64,000 bases of DNA from Candidatus Palauibacter scopulicola (GCF_947581915.1 NZ_CANPWG010000038.1:25429-89428), one strand, 5' to 3'. Positions 24,982 through 35,151 are shown, numbered from the stretch's first letter. Numbers and translations are program-made. Notes: generated from the sequence alone by a model not told the origin.

Positions 24982-25818
24982 TCAGCCGACGCGGTGACGC
25001 CCGGTGTAGATGTTGAATCCCGTCGGCTTCGCGAAGCCGATCAGCGTCATCCCGAACTCTTCGGCCACGTCGACGGCGAGGCTCGAGGGGGCGCCCACGG
25101 CGGCGACGATCGGGATTCCGGCGGCGAGCGCCTTCTGCATGATCTCGAAGGAAGCCCGGCCGCTCACGGCCAGCACCGTATCGCCCAGGGGCAGGGCTTC
25201 GTGGAGGAATCGGTCGCCGATCACCTTGTCGAGCGCGTTGTGGCGTCCGATGTCTTCGCGCAGGAGACGCAGTTCACCCGCCGTGTCGAACAGGCCGGCC
25301 GCGTGCAGCCCGCCCGTCCGCTCGAACACCGGCTGGCGGCGGCGAAGCGCTCCCGGGAGGGTGCGCACGACCTCGGCCGCGACGGTCGGACCCTCGGCCG
25401 GCACCGGAGCGCAGCCGCGAATCTCGATCGCCTCGAGGGAGGCTTTGCCGCAGACGCCGCAACTCGATGTCGTATAGAAGTTGCGGGTCAGCTCCGCCGG
25501 GTCGAAGCGGGCCGTCTCGCTCAGGTGCGCCGTGACGATGTTGTATTCCTGCGGCTCCACGTCGACGCAGTACCGCAGGTCGGCGATATCCGACCGCTGT
25601 CCCAGAAGCCCCTCCGAGAAGAGGAACCCGGCCGTGAGGTCGAAGTCGTCCCCGGGCGTGCGCATCGTCACGGCCACCTGGTGCTCGCCTCCGCCCGCGG
25701 GCGCGATCCGGATCTCGAGCGGCTCTTCGACCGCGACGGCGTCGCGCCGCCTTCGGCTCGTGGATTCGGACACGCGCTCGATGTCGATGCGGGCGGTGTT
25801 CCTTCGGGGCGTAATCAT
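24982..25818 (-). CDS. fdhD: Formate dehydrogenase sulfurtransferase FdhD
   Basis: The 278-residue protein matches FdhD, which carries sulfur from a cysteine desulfurase to the molybdenum cofactor and is needed for active formate dehydrogenase. The key loop SSCGVCGKASLEAI holds the CxxC pair. RVSGRASFEIMQKA-like and REDIGRHNALDKVIG motifs complete the family pattern. It is divergent from the fdhB-fdhA genes across a 118-base gap, so both sides may share control. The ATG at 25818 starts slightly before the conserved core; a later start is possible. Confidence 0.93.
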   Translation of the reverse strand: MITPRRNTARIDIERVSESTSRRRRDAVAVEEPLEIRIAPAGGGEHQVAVTMRTPGDDFDLTAGFLFSEGLLGQRSDIADLRYCVDVEPQEYNIVTAHLSETARFDPAELTRNFYTTSSCGVCGKASLEAIEIRGCAPVPAEGPTVAAEVVRTLPGALRRRQPVFERTGGLHAAGLFDTAGELRLLREDIGRHNALDKVIGDRFLHEALPLGDTVLAVSGRASFEIMQKALAAGIPIVAAVGAPSSLAVDVAEEFGMTLIGFAKPTGFNIYTGRHRVG

Positions 25819-25936
25819 GGGCCGAAATTACGTTGTCGACCGCCTGGTGTAGCAAGCGCTCCGTCGACCGTCGCGCCTGCCGTCGAGGCGGCACGGTCGT
25901 TTGCCGCTATTCGCGTCTGCGGGTAACTATGACGGC

Positions 25937-27601
25937 ATGAACACGCCCTCGGACGGGGAACTCCTCGCGAAATGGCGGGAGGAGCCCGCTCCTCTGCTCC
26001 CCCTGCTGCACGAGTTCCACGAGAGGGACGGACACCTCTCGGAGAACGCCCTGCGCGCCATCTCCGACGACCTGCGGATCCCGATCGCGGACCTCTTCGG
26101 TACGGTGACGTTCTACCACCATTTCTCACGGGATCCCGGAGGGTATGCGCACGCCCGCATCTGCACGGGACCCATCTGTGCCTTGCAGGGGGCCGACGAA
26201 CTGCTGGCCGCGATGCCGAACGCGCATGCGATGCCCTGCCCGGGGCGTTGCGACGAGCCGATTCCGGTCCTCGACCGGGACCGCGTCCTCTGCGGAACCA
26301 CGGTCGCGGAACTCGTTTCCCGACCCTCTCCTCTCCCTCCCGCTCCACACCCGGACATCGAGGAATGCGTCTTCGCGCACATCCGGACTCCCGGACGCGC
26401 GACGTTCGCGGGCTATCGGGCGACGGGCGGGTATTCGGGTCTCGACAAGGCCCTCCGCGGGCGGCCCGGCGCGCTGCTCGATGCCATCGACGCGAGCGGC
26501 CTCGCCGGGCGTGGCGGCGCCGGCTTCCCCACCGGACGGAAGTGGCGGGCGGTGGCCGAGGCCGCCGGGGAGCCGAAGACCATCGTGTGCAACGCCGACG
26601 AGGGGGAGCCGGGCTGCTTCAAGGACCGGGCGCTGATGGACTACGACCCGCACGCGGTGATCGAAGGGATGATCGCCGCCGGCTTCGCGACGGGCGCCAC
26701 GCGGGGGTTCATCTACCTTCGCTACGAGTACCCGGATACGATGCGCATCCTGGAGACGGCCCTCGAAGAAGCCCGCGGCGCCGGGCTGCTGGGGCCCGAC
26801 GCCCTGGGGCCCGGACAACCGTTCGACCTTTGGGTGCGCCGCGGCGCGGGCGCCTACATCTGCGGCGAGGAGACGTCTCTTCTCAACAGCCTGGAGGGCA
26901 AGCATCCGTTCCCGCGCAACCGGCCGCCCTTCCCGGTGACGCACGGGTACGAGGACCTTCCCACGGTCGTGAACAACGTCGAAACGCTGGCCTCCGTGCC
27001 TCATATCCTCGTGCACGGCGCCGACTGGTACCGCGGGCTCGGGATCGGCGACCACGCGGGCACGAAGGTGATCTCGCTCTCCGGGGACATCACGCGCCCC
27101 GGCAACTACGAAGTACCGATGGGCTTCCCCCTGCTGACGCTGATCGACGACTGCGCCGGCGGCGTGCCGGGCGGACGGAAGATCCAGGCGGTGACGATGG
27201 CGGGGCTCTCGGGCGGCTTCCTGGCCGGCGAGGCGCTCGACGTCACGCTGGACGAACCCGACATCCGCTCGAAGGGGTCTTTCCTGGGTGCGGGCGGCAT
27301 CATGGTGTTCGACGACTCGCGGGACATGATCGCGGTCGCGCATTCCGCCATGGAGTTCTTCGCCGAGGAATCCTGCGGCAAGTGCTTCCCCTGCCGCATC
27401 GGCACGCAGCGCCTGACGGAGCGCCTGCACGGCGACGGCCCGCCCGACATCGGCGCCTGGATCGACGAGGTGCACGATCTGGGCGACACGATGATGCAGA
27501 CGAGCGCCTGCGGCCTCGGGCAGGCGGCCCCCCTCATCACGGAGAGCCTGATCCGCTACTTCCCGGATCGCGTCTCCCGGCACGTCACCGAATCTCGCTA
27601 A
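25937..27601 (+). CDS. NAD-dependent formate dehydrogenase beta subunit, NuoE-NuoF fusion
   Basis: The 554-residue protein fuses two respiratory-chain modules. Residues ~1-145 are a NuoE-like thioredoxin-fold [2Fe-2S] domain (GTVTFYHHFS, ICTGPICALQG, MPCPGRCDEPIP). The rest is NuoF-like, with FMN/NADH motifs GRGGAGFPTGRKW, NADEGEPGCFKDR and GAYICGEETSLL. The [4Fe-4S] ligands are in ESCGKCFPCRIGTQR. This is the diaphorase subunit that passes electrons between formate dehydrogenase and NAD. It precedes fdhA by 108 bases on the same strand. I started at ATG 25937; an upstream ATG-like start at 25901 gives only non-conserved residues. Confidence 0.9.
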   Translation: MNTPSDGELLAKWREEPAPLLPLLHEFHERDGHLSENALRAISDDLRIPIADLFGTVTFYHHFSRDPGGYAHARICTGPICALQGADELLAAMPNAHAMPCPGRCDEPIPVLDRDRVLCGTTVAELVSRPSPLPPAPHPDIEECVFAHIRTPGRATFAGYRATGGYSGLDKALRGRPGALLDAIDASGLAGRGGAGFPTGRKWRAVAEAAGEPKTIVCNADEGEPGCFKDRALMDYDPHAVIEGMIAAGFATGATRGFIYLRYEYPDTMRILETALEEARGAGLLGPDALGPGQPFDLWVRRGAGAYICGEETSLLNSLEGKHPFPRNRPPFPVTHGYEDLPTVVNNVETLASVPHILVHGADWYRGLGIGDHAGTKVISLSGDITRPGNYEVPMGFPLLTLIDDCAGGVPGGRKIQAVTMAGLSGGFLAGEALDVTLDEPDIRSKGSFLGAGGIMVFDDSRDMIAVAHSAMEFFAEESCGKCFPCRIGTQRLTERLHGDGPPDIGAWIDEVHDLGDTMMQTSACGLGQAAPLITESLIRYFPDRVSRHVTESR

Positions 27602-27709
27602 CCGCCCGTTGGGAGGGCGCCCGGATTTGTCGCAGCGGGCGCGCCGCGTCATGTTAGTGGGCCCGGCAGTTTCCAGCGGTGCGGGGTTCTCGCGCCCCCG
27701 GAGGTGGGT

Positions 27710-30433
27710 TTGAGCGACAATTCGGGCAACGGCACGGGCTTCGATTTCGAGATCACGCTCGACGGCGAGAAGGTCGGCGTCCGTCGGGGCGAGAGCCTGT
27801 ACGAGGTCTCCGAGCGGCACCGCAAGGAGATCCCGACGCTGTGCTACGATCCGCGCCTGGAAGCCTTCGGCGGCTGCCGTCTCTGCATCGTGGAACTCGA
27901 CGGCGCCCGCAACCCGGTCGCCTCCTGCACCATGCGGGCGGAGCCCGGGATGCGGATCACGACCCGTTCGGCGCGGCTCGACATGCACCGCAGGGTGCTG
28001 ATGGAGATGGTCGCCTCCGAGAACCGCGACACGGATGTCGACCCGCTCTCCGGCTACGCTTCGCAGGAGATGGCGGTCCTGCTTGACCGTTACGAGGCAC
28101 GGACGGGCCGCTTTGCCGGGGCCAGGTCCGGCCGCAGCCGGCCGGACGACGACAACCCCTTCATCCTCCGCGACTACGAGAACTGCATCTCCTGCTACCG
28201 TTGCGTGCGGGTCTGCGCGGAGCAGGAGGGCGACTACGCGATCTCGGTCATGAACCGGGGGTTCGAGACGCAGATCACGACAGAGTTCGAAGGCCTGCTG
28301 GGGGACTCCGCGTGCACGTTCTGCGGGCAGTGCATCCAGACCTGCCCGACCGGCGCCCTCGCCGACATCAAGGCGCTCGCGAACGCCGACGTGCCGGGCG
28401 AGACCGAGAAGACGCGAACCGTCTGCCCCTACTGCGGCGTCGGGTGTGCCGTCGACCTGATGTCTCGGGGCGACAAGCTGATCGGCGTCCAGCCGGCGAT
28501 GGATGGGCCCGCCAACGAGGGCGCGCTCTGCGTCAAGGGGCAGTTCGCGTTCGACTTCGTGCAGCACCCCGACCGACTGGCCTATCCGATGGTGCGGGGC
28601 GAGGACGGCGAACTCCACGAAACCGACTGGGACACGGCCCTCGACCGCGCGGCGGCCGGGTTCACGGCGGCGGTGGAGAATCACGGCAGGCATTCCGTGT
28701 ACGGCGTCGCCTCCGGGCGTGCGCCGCACGAAGCGGCCTACATGATGCAGCGGTTCATCCGAGGCGCGTTCGGTACGAACCAGATCGACAACTGTAGCCG
28801 TGCCTGACACGCCCCCACGGTCGCCGGTCTGGCGGCCTCTATCGGACGGGGGGCGATGTCGAATCCACTCGCGGACATGGACAAGCCCGATGTGATCTTC
28901 TGCATCGGGACCAACATGACCGAGTGCCATCCCGTCGCGGCCACCCGCATCAAGCGCGCGGTGGCCCGGGGCGCGAAGCTCATCGTCGCCGATCCGAGGC
29001 GGATCGCGCTGGCCGAGATGGCCGACATCTACCTGCCGTTGAGGGTGGGGTCGGACGTCGCCCTCTTGCTCGGCATGGCCCACACGATCGTCCGCGAAGG
29101 GCTGATGGATGAAGATTTCGTGGCCGCCCGCACGACGGAGGGCCAGGACTTCGTCGAGCACGTCCTGGAGTACCCGCCGGAATGGGCCGAATCGATCACC
29201 GGGGTGGACGCGAAGCTGATCGCGGAGGCGGCCCGCTGGTATGCGAAGGCGGAACGCGGAGCGATCTACTACACGCTGGGGATCACGGAGCACATCTGCG
29301 GCGTGGACAACGTGCAGAGCCTCTGCAATCTCGCCCTCATGACCGGCAACGTCGGCCGCGAGGGCACCGGGATCAACCCGATGCGCGGCCAGAACAACAT
29401 CCAGGGCGCGGGCGACTCCGGAGCGCTGCCGAACAACTATCCCGGCTTCCAGGACGTGCTCGACCCGGCGTACCAGGCGAAGTTCGCCGCCGCCTACGGC
29501 CGGGAGGTGGACCTCGAACTGGGGCCCACGAAGGTCACGGCGCTCGAGATGTGCGGCGACCGGATCCGCGCCATGATCATCAATGGCGAGAACACCGTCG
29601 TCACGGACCCCGACCGGGAGCATTGCGAGCACGCGCTCCGGAGCCTCGACCACCTCGTCGTGATCGACATCTTCCTCACCGAGACGGCGCAGTTGGCGGA
29701 CGTCGTCCTCCCCGCCACCTCGTGGGCGGAGACGGACGGCGTGTGCTCGAATACGGAGCGGCGCGTCCAGCGCCTGCGGAAGGCCGTGGACCCGCCGGGC
29801 GAGGCGAGACCCGACTGGTGGTGCGTGTCCCGCATCGCGCAGCGCATGGGGCTGAAGGGTTTCGAGTTCGAGTCGGCCAAGCAGGTGTTCAACGAACTCT
29901 GCTCGCTCTCGCCGATCTATGCCGGCCTGGACTGGGATGTGATCGAGCACGGCGAGTACCACTGGCCGGTGCCGCACCGGGGTCACCCCGGCACCCCCAT
30001 CCTGCACCAGGGCGAGTTCGAGAACGGGCGCGGGATCTTCCAGATGATCCGGTACCGGGACCCGGCGGAGACGATTTCGGAGGAATACCCGATCTGGCTT
30101 ACGACCGGACGCCGCCTGCCTGCCTATCACACCAGAACGCAGACCGGGCGTGCGGCGGGGATCGAGTACCTCCTGTCGGAAGAGCGTCTCGAGATGCACC
30201 CGGCCGACGTGTCGAAATGGGGTCTCGAGGACGGCGGCTGGGCCATGATGTCGAGCCCGCGCGGCCAGGTCCGGATCAAGGTCGAGGCGAACGACCGATC
30301 TCCGCCCGGAACCGTGTTCGCGTCATTCAGCTTCAACGACGTGCCGGTGAACTTCCTCACCGGAGGCGGCTACGACCCGATCACGCACACGGCCGAGCTG
30401 AAGGTCTGCCCCGTGAGGGTGGAACCCGTCTAG
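27710..30433 (+). CDS. fdhA: Formate dehydrogenase alpha subunit, selenoprotein (in-frame UGA, Sec366)
   Basis: Read through TGA at 28805-28807 this is one 907-residue protein. Order: N-terminal [2Fe-2S] domain (Cys45 in PTLCYD, GGCRLC), two [4Fe-4S] ferredoxin motifs (NCISCYRCVRVC from Cys159, CTFCGQCIQTC), then the molybdopterin domain with its own cluster (CPYCGVGCAVDL). The UGA lies in DNCSRA-U-HAPTVAGLAASIG, exactly where E. coli FdhF has selenocysteine (U-HGPSVAGL). Selenocysteine ligates Mo/W and is catalytic. The C-terminal MGD-binding domain ends NFLTGGGYDPI. TTG 27710 is chosen because GGAGG lies 5 bases upstream; GTG 27704 lies inside that site. A standard gene caller would split this into 27,704-28,807 and 28,856-30,433. 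Confidence 0.93.
28819..28837 (+). promoter_or_regulatory. Bacterial SECIS element of fdhA
   Basis: Stem GGTCGCC (28819-28825) pairs with GGCGGCC (28831-28837) around loop GGTCT, all seven pairs formed with one G-U. The loop begins 18 bases after the UGA. E. coli fdhF has the same apical GGUCU arrangement at the same distance, where SelB binds. The conserved bulged U of the stem may correspond to T28821, here able to pair with G. Confidence 0.85.
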
Positions 30434-30463
30434 CAGCCGTCCGGCCGTCAGGGAATTCGCCGG

Positions 30464-32494
30464 CTACCGGGAGCTGGCGGCCCCGCGGATCCACGCCTGG
30501 TCTCCGTACGCGACGATTCTCCCTTCGATCGCCGAAGCCACGCACGTCAGCGGACTTGCCAGGTACACCTGCCCCGGCCCGCTGCGGCCGGGGAAGTTCC
30601 GATTGATGGAGCTGATCGTGACCTGCTCCTTCGTCGTCGAGACGCCCGGCCCCGCGTTGATGCAGGCTCCGCAGCCGGGCGCGAGGACGTCGAATCCCGC
30701 ATCCCGGAGCGCCCGGTCGTGGCCCTGTTCCCGGCTCCACGCCTCCACGTCGATGGACCCGTACTGGGCATAGGCGCGGACGGACGCGGGCACGCGCTTC
30801 CCCGCCGCCACCGCCTCCCGCGCCACCGCGGCATACATCTCGAAGTCCGCCCGCTTCGCCCCGGTGCAGGACCCGACGAACACGGTGTCCAGACTCACGG
30901 CCCCTTCGAGGGCCGAGACGGGCACGCCGTTTCCGGGATCGCCCGGGGTTGCGACCATCGGTTCGATGCCGCCCGCGTCCATCTCGATCGTCGCCGCGTA
31001 GGCCGCCCCCGCGTCGCTGTACAGTCCGTCGCACAGCCCCCGGATCTCGTCCACCGCCACGCCGCGCCGGCCGGCGATCCACGCCACCGTCTTCGCGTCC
31101 GGGGCGATGATGCCGGTGAAGCCTCCGACCTCGGCCGCCATGTTCGTCAGCGTCGCGCGTTCATCGATGGACAGCGCCTCCACGGCCTCTCCCGTGAATT
31201 CGATGATGCGTCCGATGGCTTCGCCGTTCTTGACCGTCGGGTGACGCAGCAGTTCGAGGATGAGGTCTTTCGCCACGACGCCGGGGGGCGGCTCGCCCGT
31301 GATTTTCACCCGAATCGACTCCGGCACTTCCAGCCGGACGTCGCGGGTCGCCCAGGCGTTGACGATCGCGGACGTACCCACGCCGAAGGCGACGCATCCC
31401 AGCGCACCGGAATGGGGTGTGTGTGAATCGCTGCCGATGATGATCTGGCCGGGGAGGGCGTAGCGGTCCTGCACCATGATATGGCAGATCCCCTCGCTCC
31501 CGGTGCGGTCGGGCAGTTCGCCGTGCAGGCGCACGCCCTTCGCGGCCGCGAACTCCCGCTGGCGGTCGTGCAGCGCATGGGCCGCGTCGAGCAGGCCGGC
31601 CGCCTTCCTCTCTTCCGTGATGACTTCGTCGAGGAACGCGAGGTGGTCCCGGAAGAAGACGATGGACTCGGTATGGTTCAGCCCCGCATCGCCCGCGAAG
31701 TCCTCCCAGAACGTCGACGCCATGGGGGTCACGTATTCGTGGGAGAAGCGAAGGTCGGCGCGCAGGAAGCCGGTGTCGCCCGGTTTCACGGCCGGAACGC
31801 CCAACGCGCCGGAGGCCGCGTCGGTGACCCAGTGCCGGGCGATGATCTTCTCCGCGATCGTCTGCGGGCGGTCCGCCGGGGTCGTGATGGCGGGGAGAGT
31901 GACGAGTCCCTTCAGCCTCGCCACGGCGTAGTCGAGCAGCCCGCCGTACTCGATGATGTCGCGCTGAATGCGCCCCGCGTCTCCGATGAACGCGTCGAGC
32001 GGGATCTCCTCCCCGCTACGGATCTTCTCGATGAGGGAGAAATCCGTCGATGCGAGGAGGCCGATGTTCGCGCAATTCTCCCCGTAGATACGCTCGATGT
32101 TCTCCCCGATGACGACGCGGAGGCCCGCAGCGCGCTCGGCATACGGCGAAGCCTCCCGGCTGGATCCTTTCCCGCGCCTCTTCCCGGACACGGAGCAGAC
32201 GAAGCCGCCCTCCCGGATGTCGTTGCGGCCGACCGGTCGCTCGTCGCCGCACAGGAGGCCCACGTACGGATATTCCCCCAGCTTCTCGTCGAAGTGGTAG
32301 CAGACCCAGCCGGGCGTGATCTCATCGGTCGAAATGTCGTCGCGCAGAGGGATCGACGGATCCCAGTCGAGGTCCTCCCCCGCGAGTTGGCGGCGGATGA
32401 GGTCCGGATCCTCGGTAAGAAAGAGGATACGGCCCTTGAAGCGCACGGTCGGCGGGCGCCTGGCCACCTCGGTCTCGAGCAGATGTTCCAGCAT
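30464..32494 (-). CDS. Aconitase-superfamily hydratase with swivel domain at the N-terminus
   Basis: The 676-residue protein has the small swivel domain first (RDDISTDEITPGWV, SGKRRGKGSSREASPYAE, IYGENCANIGLLAS, about residues 50-160). The large [4Fe-4S] catalytic part follows (IIIGSDSHTPHSGALGC, VFVGSCTGAKRAD, APGCGACINAGPG with the cluster cysteines). AcnA and LeuC place the swivel last or in a separate subunit, and AcnB has it second after a HEAT domain that is missing here. It may be an aconitase, homoaconitase or isopropylmalate-type hydratase; the SREAS and GSDSHT motifs alone do not decide. The ATG at 32494 is the natural start. It converges on fdhA. Confidence 0.82.
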   Translation of the reverse strand: MLEHLLETEVARRPPTVRFKGRILFLTEDPDLIRRQLAGEDLDWDPSIPLRDDISTDEITPGWVCYHFDEKLGEYPYVGLLCGDERPVGRNDIREGGFVCSVSGKRRGKGSSREASPYAERAAGLRVVIGENIERIYGENCANIGLLASTDFSLIEKIRSGEEIPLDAFIGDAGRIQRDIIEYGGLLDYAVARLKGLVTLPAITTPADRPQTIAEKIIARHWVTDAASGALGVPAVKPGDTGFLRADLRFSHEYVTPMASTFWEDFAGDAGLNHTESIVFFRDHLAFLDEVITEERKAAGLLDAAHALHDRQREFAAAKGVRLHGELPDRTGSEGICHIMVQDRYALPGQIIIGSDSHTPHSGALGCVAFGVGTSAIVNAWATRDVRLEVPESIRVKITGEPPPGVVAKDLILELLRHPTVKNGEAIGRIIEFTGEAVEALSIDERATLTNMAAEVGGFTGIIAPDAKTVAWIAGRRGVAVDEIRGLCDGLYSDAGAAYAATIEMDAGGIEPMVATPGDPGNGVPVSALEGAVSLDTVFVGSCTGAKRADFEMYAAVAREAVAAGKRVPASVRAYAQYGSIDVEAWSREQGHDRALRDAGFDVLAPGCGACINAGPGVSTTKEQVTISSINRNFPGRSGPGQVYLASPLTCVASAIEGRIVAYGDQAWIRGAASSR

Positions 32495-32622
32495 GTTGTA
32501 CTCCCGCCCTGACCGGGCCAGAAGATCGGGGTGACATTGGTCTCGCCTCGGACGACGGCTACGATGTCATCCGGGGGATGTTCAGGTGAAGCGCGCCCCG
32601 GCGCCAGTCGGGAGGTGAAGTG

Positions 32623-33534
32623 ATGCAGCGGGTCCTCGTCGCGGGTGGAACAGGCTTTCTGGGGCGTGCCTTCGTCCGGGGGCTGCACGGTCGCGGGGCG
32701 CGGGTTGCCGTGCTGACCCGGAACCCCGCCGGTGCCGGGAGCCTCGGGCTCCCGGCGGAATACGTCGAAGGGGATGTGCGGCGGCCCGCGGCCCTCGCAC
32801 GGGCGATGGACGCGGTGGACGCGGCCATCCTCTCCGTCCAGTTCCCGGGCTATCCGGTGGAGGCGCCCGCCCGCGGCCGGACGTTCATGGAGGTCGACGC
32901 CCGCGGCACCGCCGCCCTGGTGGAGGCCGCGGTGGAGGCGGGAGTAGGCAAGCTGGTCTACCTGTCCGGGGTCGGGGCCGATCCGGGCTCCGCGCGCACC
33001 TGGTATCGCGCCAAGGGGCTGGCGGAGGCATCGGTCCGGGAATCGGGCCTCGCCCACGTCATCGTTCGGCCCTCCTGGGTGTACGGCCCCGAAGACCGGA
33101 GCCTGAACCGCTTCATCGCGCTCATTCGCGCGATTCCGTTCGTCTTTCCCCAGCTTGGGGACGGCTCCGGGCGGATCACCCCGATACATGTGGATGACCT
33201 GGCGGACCTCGTATGCGAGGCGACGCTGGGTGCGGCGGGAGACGGGCTCACTCTGGAGGCGGGTGGCCCGGATGTCCTGTCGCTGGACGACGTCGTCCGG
33301 ACGGCCATGACGGCGCTCGGACGTCGCCGGGCGATTCTCCACATCCCGGAAGGTCTCGTCAAGCTCGCCGCGGCCTGCGTGGAGCGTCTCCCCGGCCAGA
33401 TCCTGTCGCGCGACGCCGTGGACTTCGCAACCCAGGATGGAATCGCCGATTCCGACCTGGCCCGCGGCCGTTTCCCGGCGTTTCGCCCGCGCGACCTCGC
33501 GACGGGATTGGCGGCGTACGTCTCCCGCGCCTGA
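32623..33534 (+). CDS. NAD(P)-binding epimerase-like protein of the complex I NDUFA9 type
   Basis: The 303-residue protein has an atypical short-chain dehydrogenase fold. AGGTGFLGRAFVRGL is the nucleotide motif, YLSGVGADPGSARTWYRAKG carries the Tyr-x3-Lys position (Tyr-Arg-Ala-Lys), and IVRPSWVYGPEDRSLNRF is a family signature. The RTWYRAKGLAE and PSWVYGPEDR pattern is shared with the NDUFA9 group and with ubiquinone/lipid-linked reductases; substrate unknown. ATG 32623 has GGGAGGTGAAGTG upstream; a GTG one codon earlier (32620) is also possible. It is divergent from the aconitase-like gene and stands alone. Confidence 0.75.
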   Translation: MQRVLVAGGTGFLGRAFVRGLHGRGARVAVLTRNPAGAGSLGLPAEYVEGDVRRPAALARAMDAVDAAILSVQFPGYPVEAPARGRTFMEVDARGTAALVEAAVEAGVGKLVYLSGVGADPGSARTWYRAKGLAEASVRESGLAHVIVRPSWVYGPEDRSLNRFIALIRAIPFVFPQLGDGSGRITPIHVDDLADLVCEATLGAAGDGLTLEAGGPDVLSLDDVVRTAMTALGRRRAILHIPEGLVKLAAACVERLPGQILSRDAVDFATQDGIADSDLARGRFPAFRPRDLATGLAAYVSRA

Positions 33535-33778
33535 GCCGCGGATCTTCGCATGCCCGGGAGCCTGTTCGGCCTCCCCGGAACGAGGTTTCCGTACGCACCG
33601 GAGCCCGCTTTGTATCTCTTGCATGTTATTCGACATCGGGCTTAGCTTGCTTCGATTTTTCCGGCGCCATCGGAGGCCGGGTGCCGCTGGTTGCAGTTGG
33701 ATGTTCGTGCGTGGTTTGCGTGGCGAATCGGACAGCCCGCGCGTTCCTCGGCAGCCTCATAACTCGCAGGAGGTCGAT

Positions 33779-34450
33779 ATGAAGGATGTGTTCAGAAAGC
33801 TGGTGTTGGCGGTTGGCGCGATGGCGGCGTTCGCTTTTCTGCCGATCCGGGCCGAGGCCCAGAGTCCCTACTCTCCGATGTTCTGGTCGTTCGAGGGCGG
33901 CGTCGGGATGGCGATCCCGATGGGCGAGATCGCCGATGCGGCCGAGGCGGGTCCGTCCTTCTCGGGCGCGGCATCCTACTTCCTGCAGCCGCGTCTGGCG
34001 CTGCGGGTAGAGGGCGCTCTCGACATGCTCGGCACGAAGGGGGCGATCGACCCGAACTTCCAGATCTTCCATCTGACGGGCGGGATCGAGTATCACCTCA
34101 CAGACCCGATGGGGAATGCCACCGTCGCGGTCGATTTCGGCCTGGGCGCCTCGACGCTCGATTCGGACGCGTTCCTGCTGCAGAACCACCCGAGTCCGGG
34201 ACTCCATACGGTCGCTCTCGTGAACGGGTCGTATTTTTCCGGCAACGCCGGAATCAAGGCGGGGCTCAACTTCGCTCGCCATGCGGAGACGGACGTCCCG
34301 ATGGTCACGCTCTTCGCCCAACTCGACCTCCGCTACATCATGACGGACGAGGAAGAGACGCATGTGTACGGCGAACTCAACAACGTGCACGGGTTCAGCT
34401 CCATAATGGAGATCCCGCTCTCGGTTGGCCTCCGGGTCAACTTCCCATAA
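33779..34450 (+). CDS. Small outer-membrane beta-barrel protein
   Basis: The 223-residue protein starts with a signal peptide (FRKLVLAVGAMAAFAFLPIRAEAQ|S). Alternating strands follow (FWSFEGGVGMAIPMGEI, LALRVEGALDMLG), ending VGLRVNFP, the shape of an eight-stranded OmpW/OmpX-like barrel. No specific family is recognised. Translation is strongly supported: CAGGAGGTCGAT directly before the ATG. The 244-base gap before it (33535-33778) holds no gene; it is less GC-rich and probably carries the promoter, though I see no clean -35/-10 pair. The OmpA-like lipoprotein follows after 25 bases, so the two likely form an envelope operon ending at the terminator at 35152. Confidence 0.8.
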   Translation: MKDVFRKLVLAVGAMAAFAFLPIRAEAQSPYSPMFWSFEGGVGMAIPMGEIADAAEAGPSFSGAASYFLQPRLALRVEGALDMLGTKGAIDPNFQIFHLTGGIEYHLTDPMGNATVAVDFGLGASTLDSDAFLLQNHPSPGLHTVALVNGSYFSGNAGIKAGLNFARHAETDVPMVTLFAQLDLRYIMTDEEETHVYGELNNVHGFSSIMEIPLSVGLRVNFP

Positions 34451-34475
34451 GCCGGAAAAAGGAGGAATAGCCAGG

Positions 34476-35114
34476 ATGCGCCAGAACAGGGTGTGGGTGT
34501 CGATGGTTGTGGTGGGTCTAGCCTTCCTGTCTGCGGGCTGCATGCAGCTCGTGCGCCAGTGGGAACTCGATCGCGTCATGGAGCCCGTGGACGGCCAGCT
34601 TGCGGATCACGAGGCCCGCATCGCCGCGAATACGGCTGCGGTAGAGGCGCTTCAGGGCGATATCGATGAGCTGCGGAGCGGGCTCGATCGTCTGCGGCAG
34701 GAGTTCGGAGGCCACGTCAGCGACGACGACATGCACGGGGCGGGACTCGCTGTTTCCCTTCCGGTGCACTTCGACTTCAACAGCTCCGAGGTGCGGGCCG
34801 TCGACCGCCCGATTCTGGACGCGTTCGCGGCCACCATCCTGGGATCCTTCCCTCAGGCCCGGGTCACCGTGGAAGGCTCCGCCGACAGCGCCGGATCCGA
34901 AGCGTACAACATGAGGTTGTCCCAGGCGCGCGCCGAGAGCGTGAGGGACTACCTCGTGCAGACCGCGGGGATGAACGCCGACAACATCGGCGTTGTGGCG
35001 ATGGGTGAGTCGCGCCTCGTGAACCAGGACACCGGGGTGCAGGATCGCCAGACCGGGATCGAGAACCGTCGTGCGACGTTCGTCGTCGAGTGGGCCGGAC
35101 CGGGCTCGAACTAG
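34476..35114 (+). CDS. OmpA-family lipoprotein
   Basis: The 212-residue protein has a lipoprotein signal with lipobox LSAGC (Cys22). A short coiled coil follows (HEARIAANTAAVEALQGDID, LRSGLDRLRQEFG). The C-terminal OmpA domain (VHFDFNSSEVRAVDRPILDA, VEGSADSAGSEAYNMRLSQA, RAESVRDYL) binds peptidoglycan. This is the Pal-like layout that tethers the outer membrane to the wall. ATG 34476 follows AAGGAGGAATAG. A strong intrinsic terminator lies 38 bases after the stop, so this is the last gene of the two-gene unit. Confidence 0.9.
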   Translation: MRQNRVWVSMVVVGLAFLSAGCMQLVRQWELDRVMEPVDGQLADHEARIAANTAAVEALQGDIDELRSGLDRLRQEFGGHVSDDDMHGAGLAVSLPVHFDFNSSEVRAVDRPILDAFAATILGSFPQARVTVEGSADSAGSEAYNMRLSQARAESVRDYLVQTAGMNADNIGVVAMGESRLVNQDTGVQDRQTGIENRRATFVVEWAGPGSN

Positions 35115-35151
35115 TGTTTTGAGTTGCGCTTGATGGCCAGGTTGGAGCCAG

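Noticed and set aside
28856..30433. Separate truncated molybdopterin oxidoreductase
   Set aside because: It is the second part of fdhA after the selenocysteine UGA; a SECIS hairpin and the matching FdhF context support read-through.
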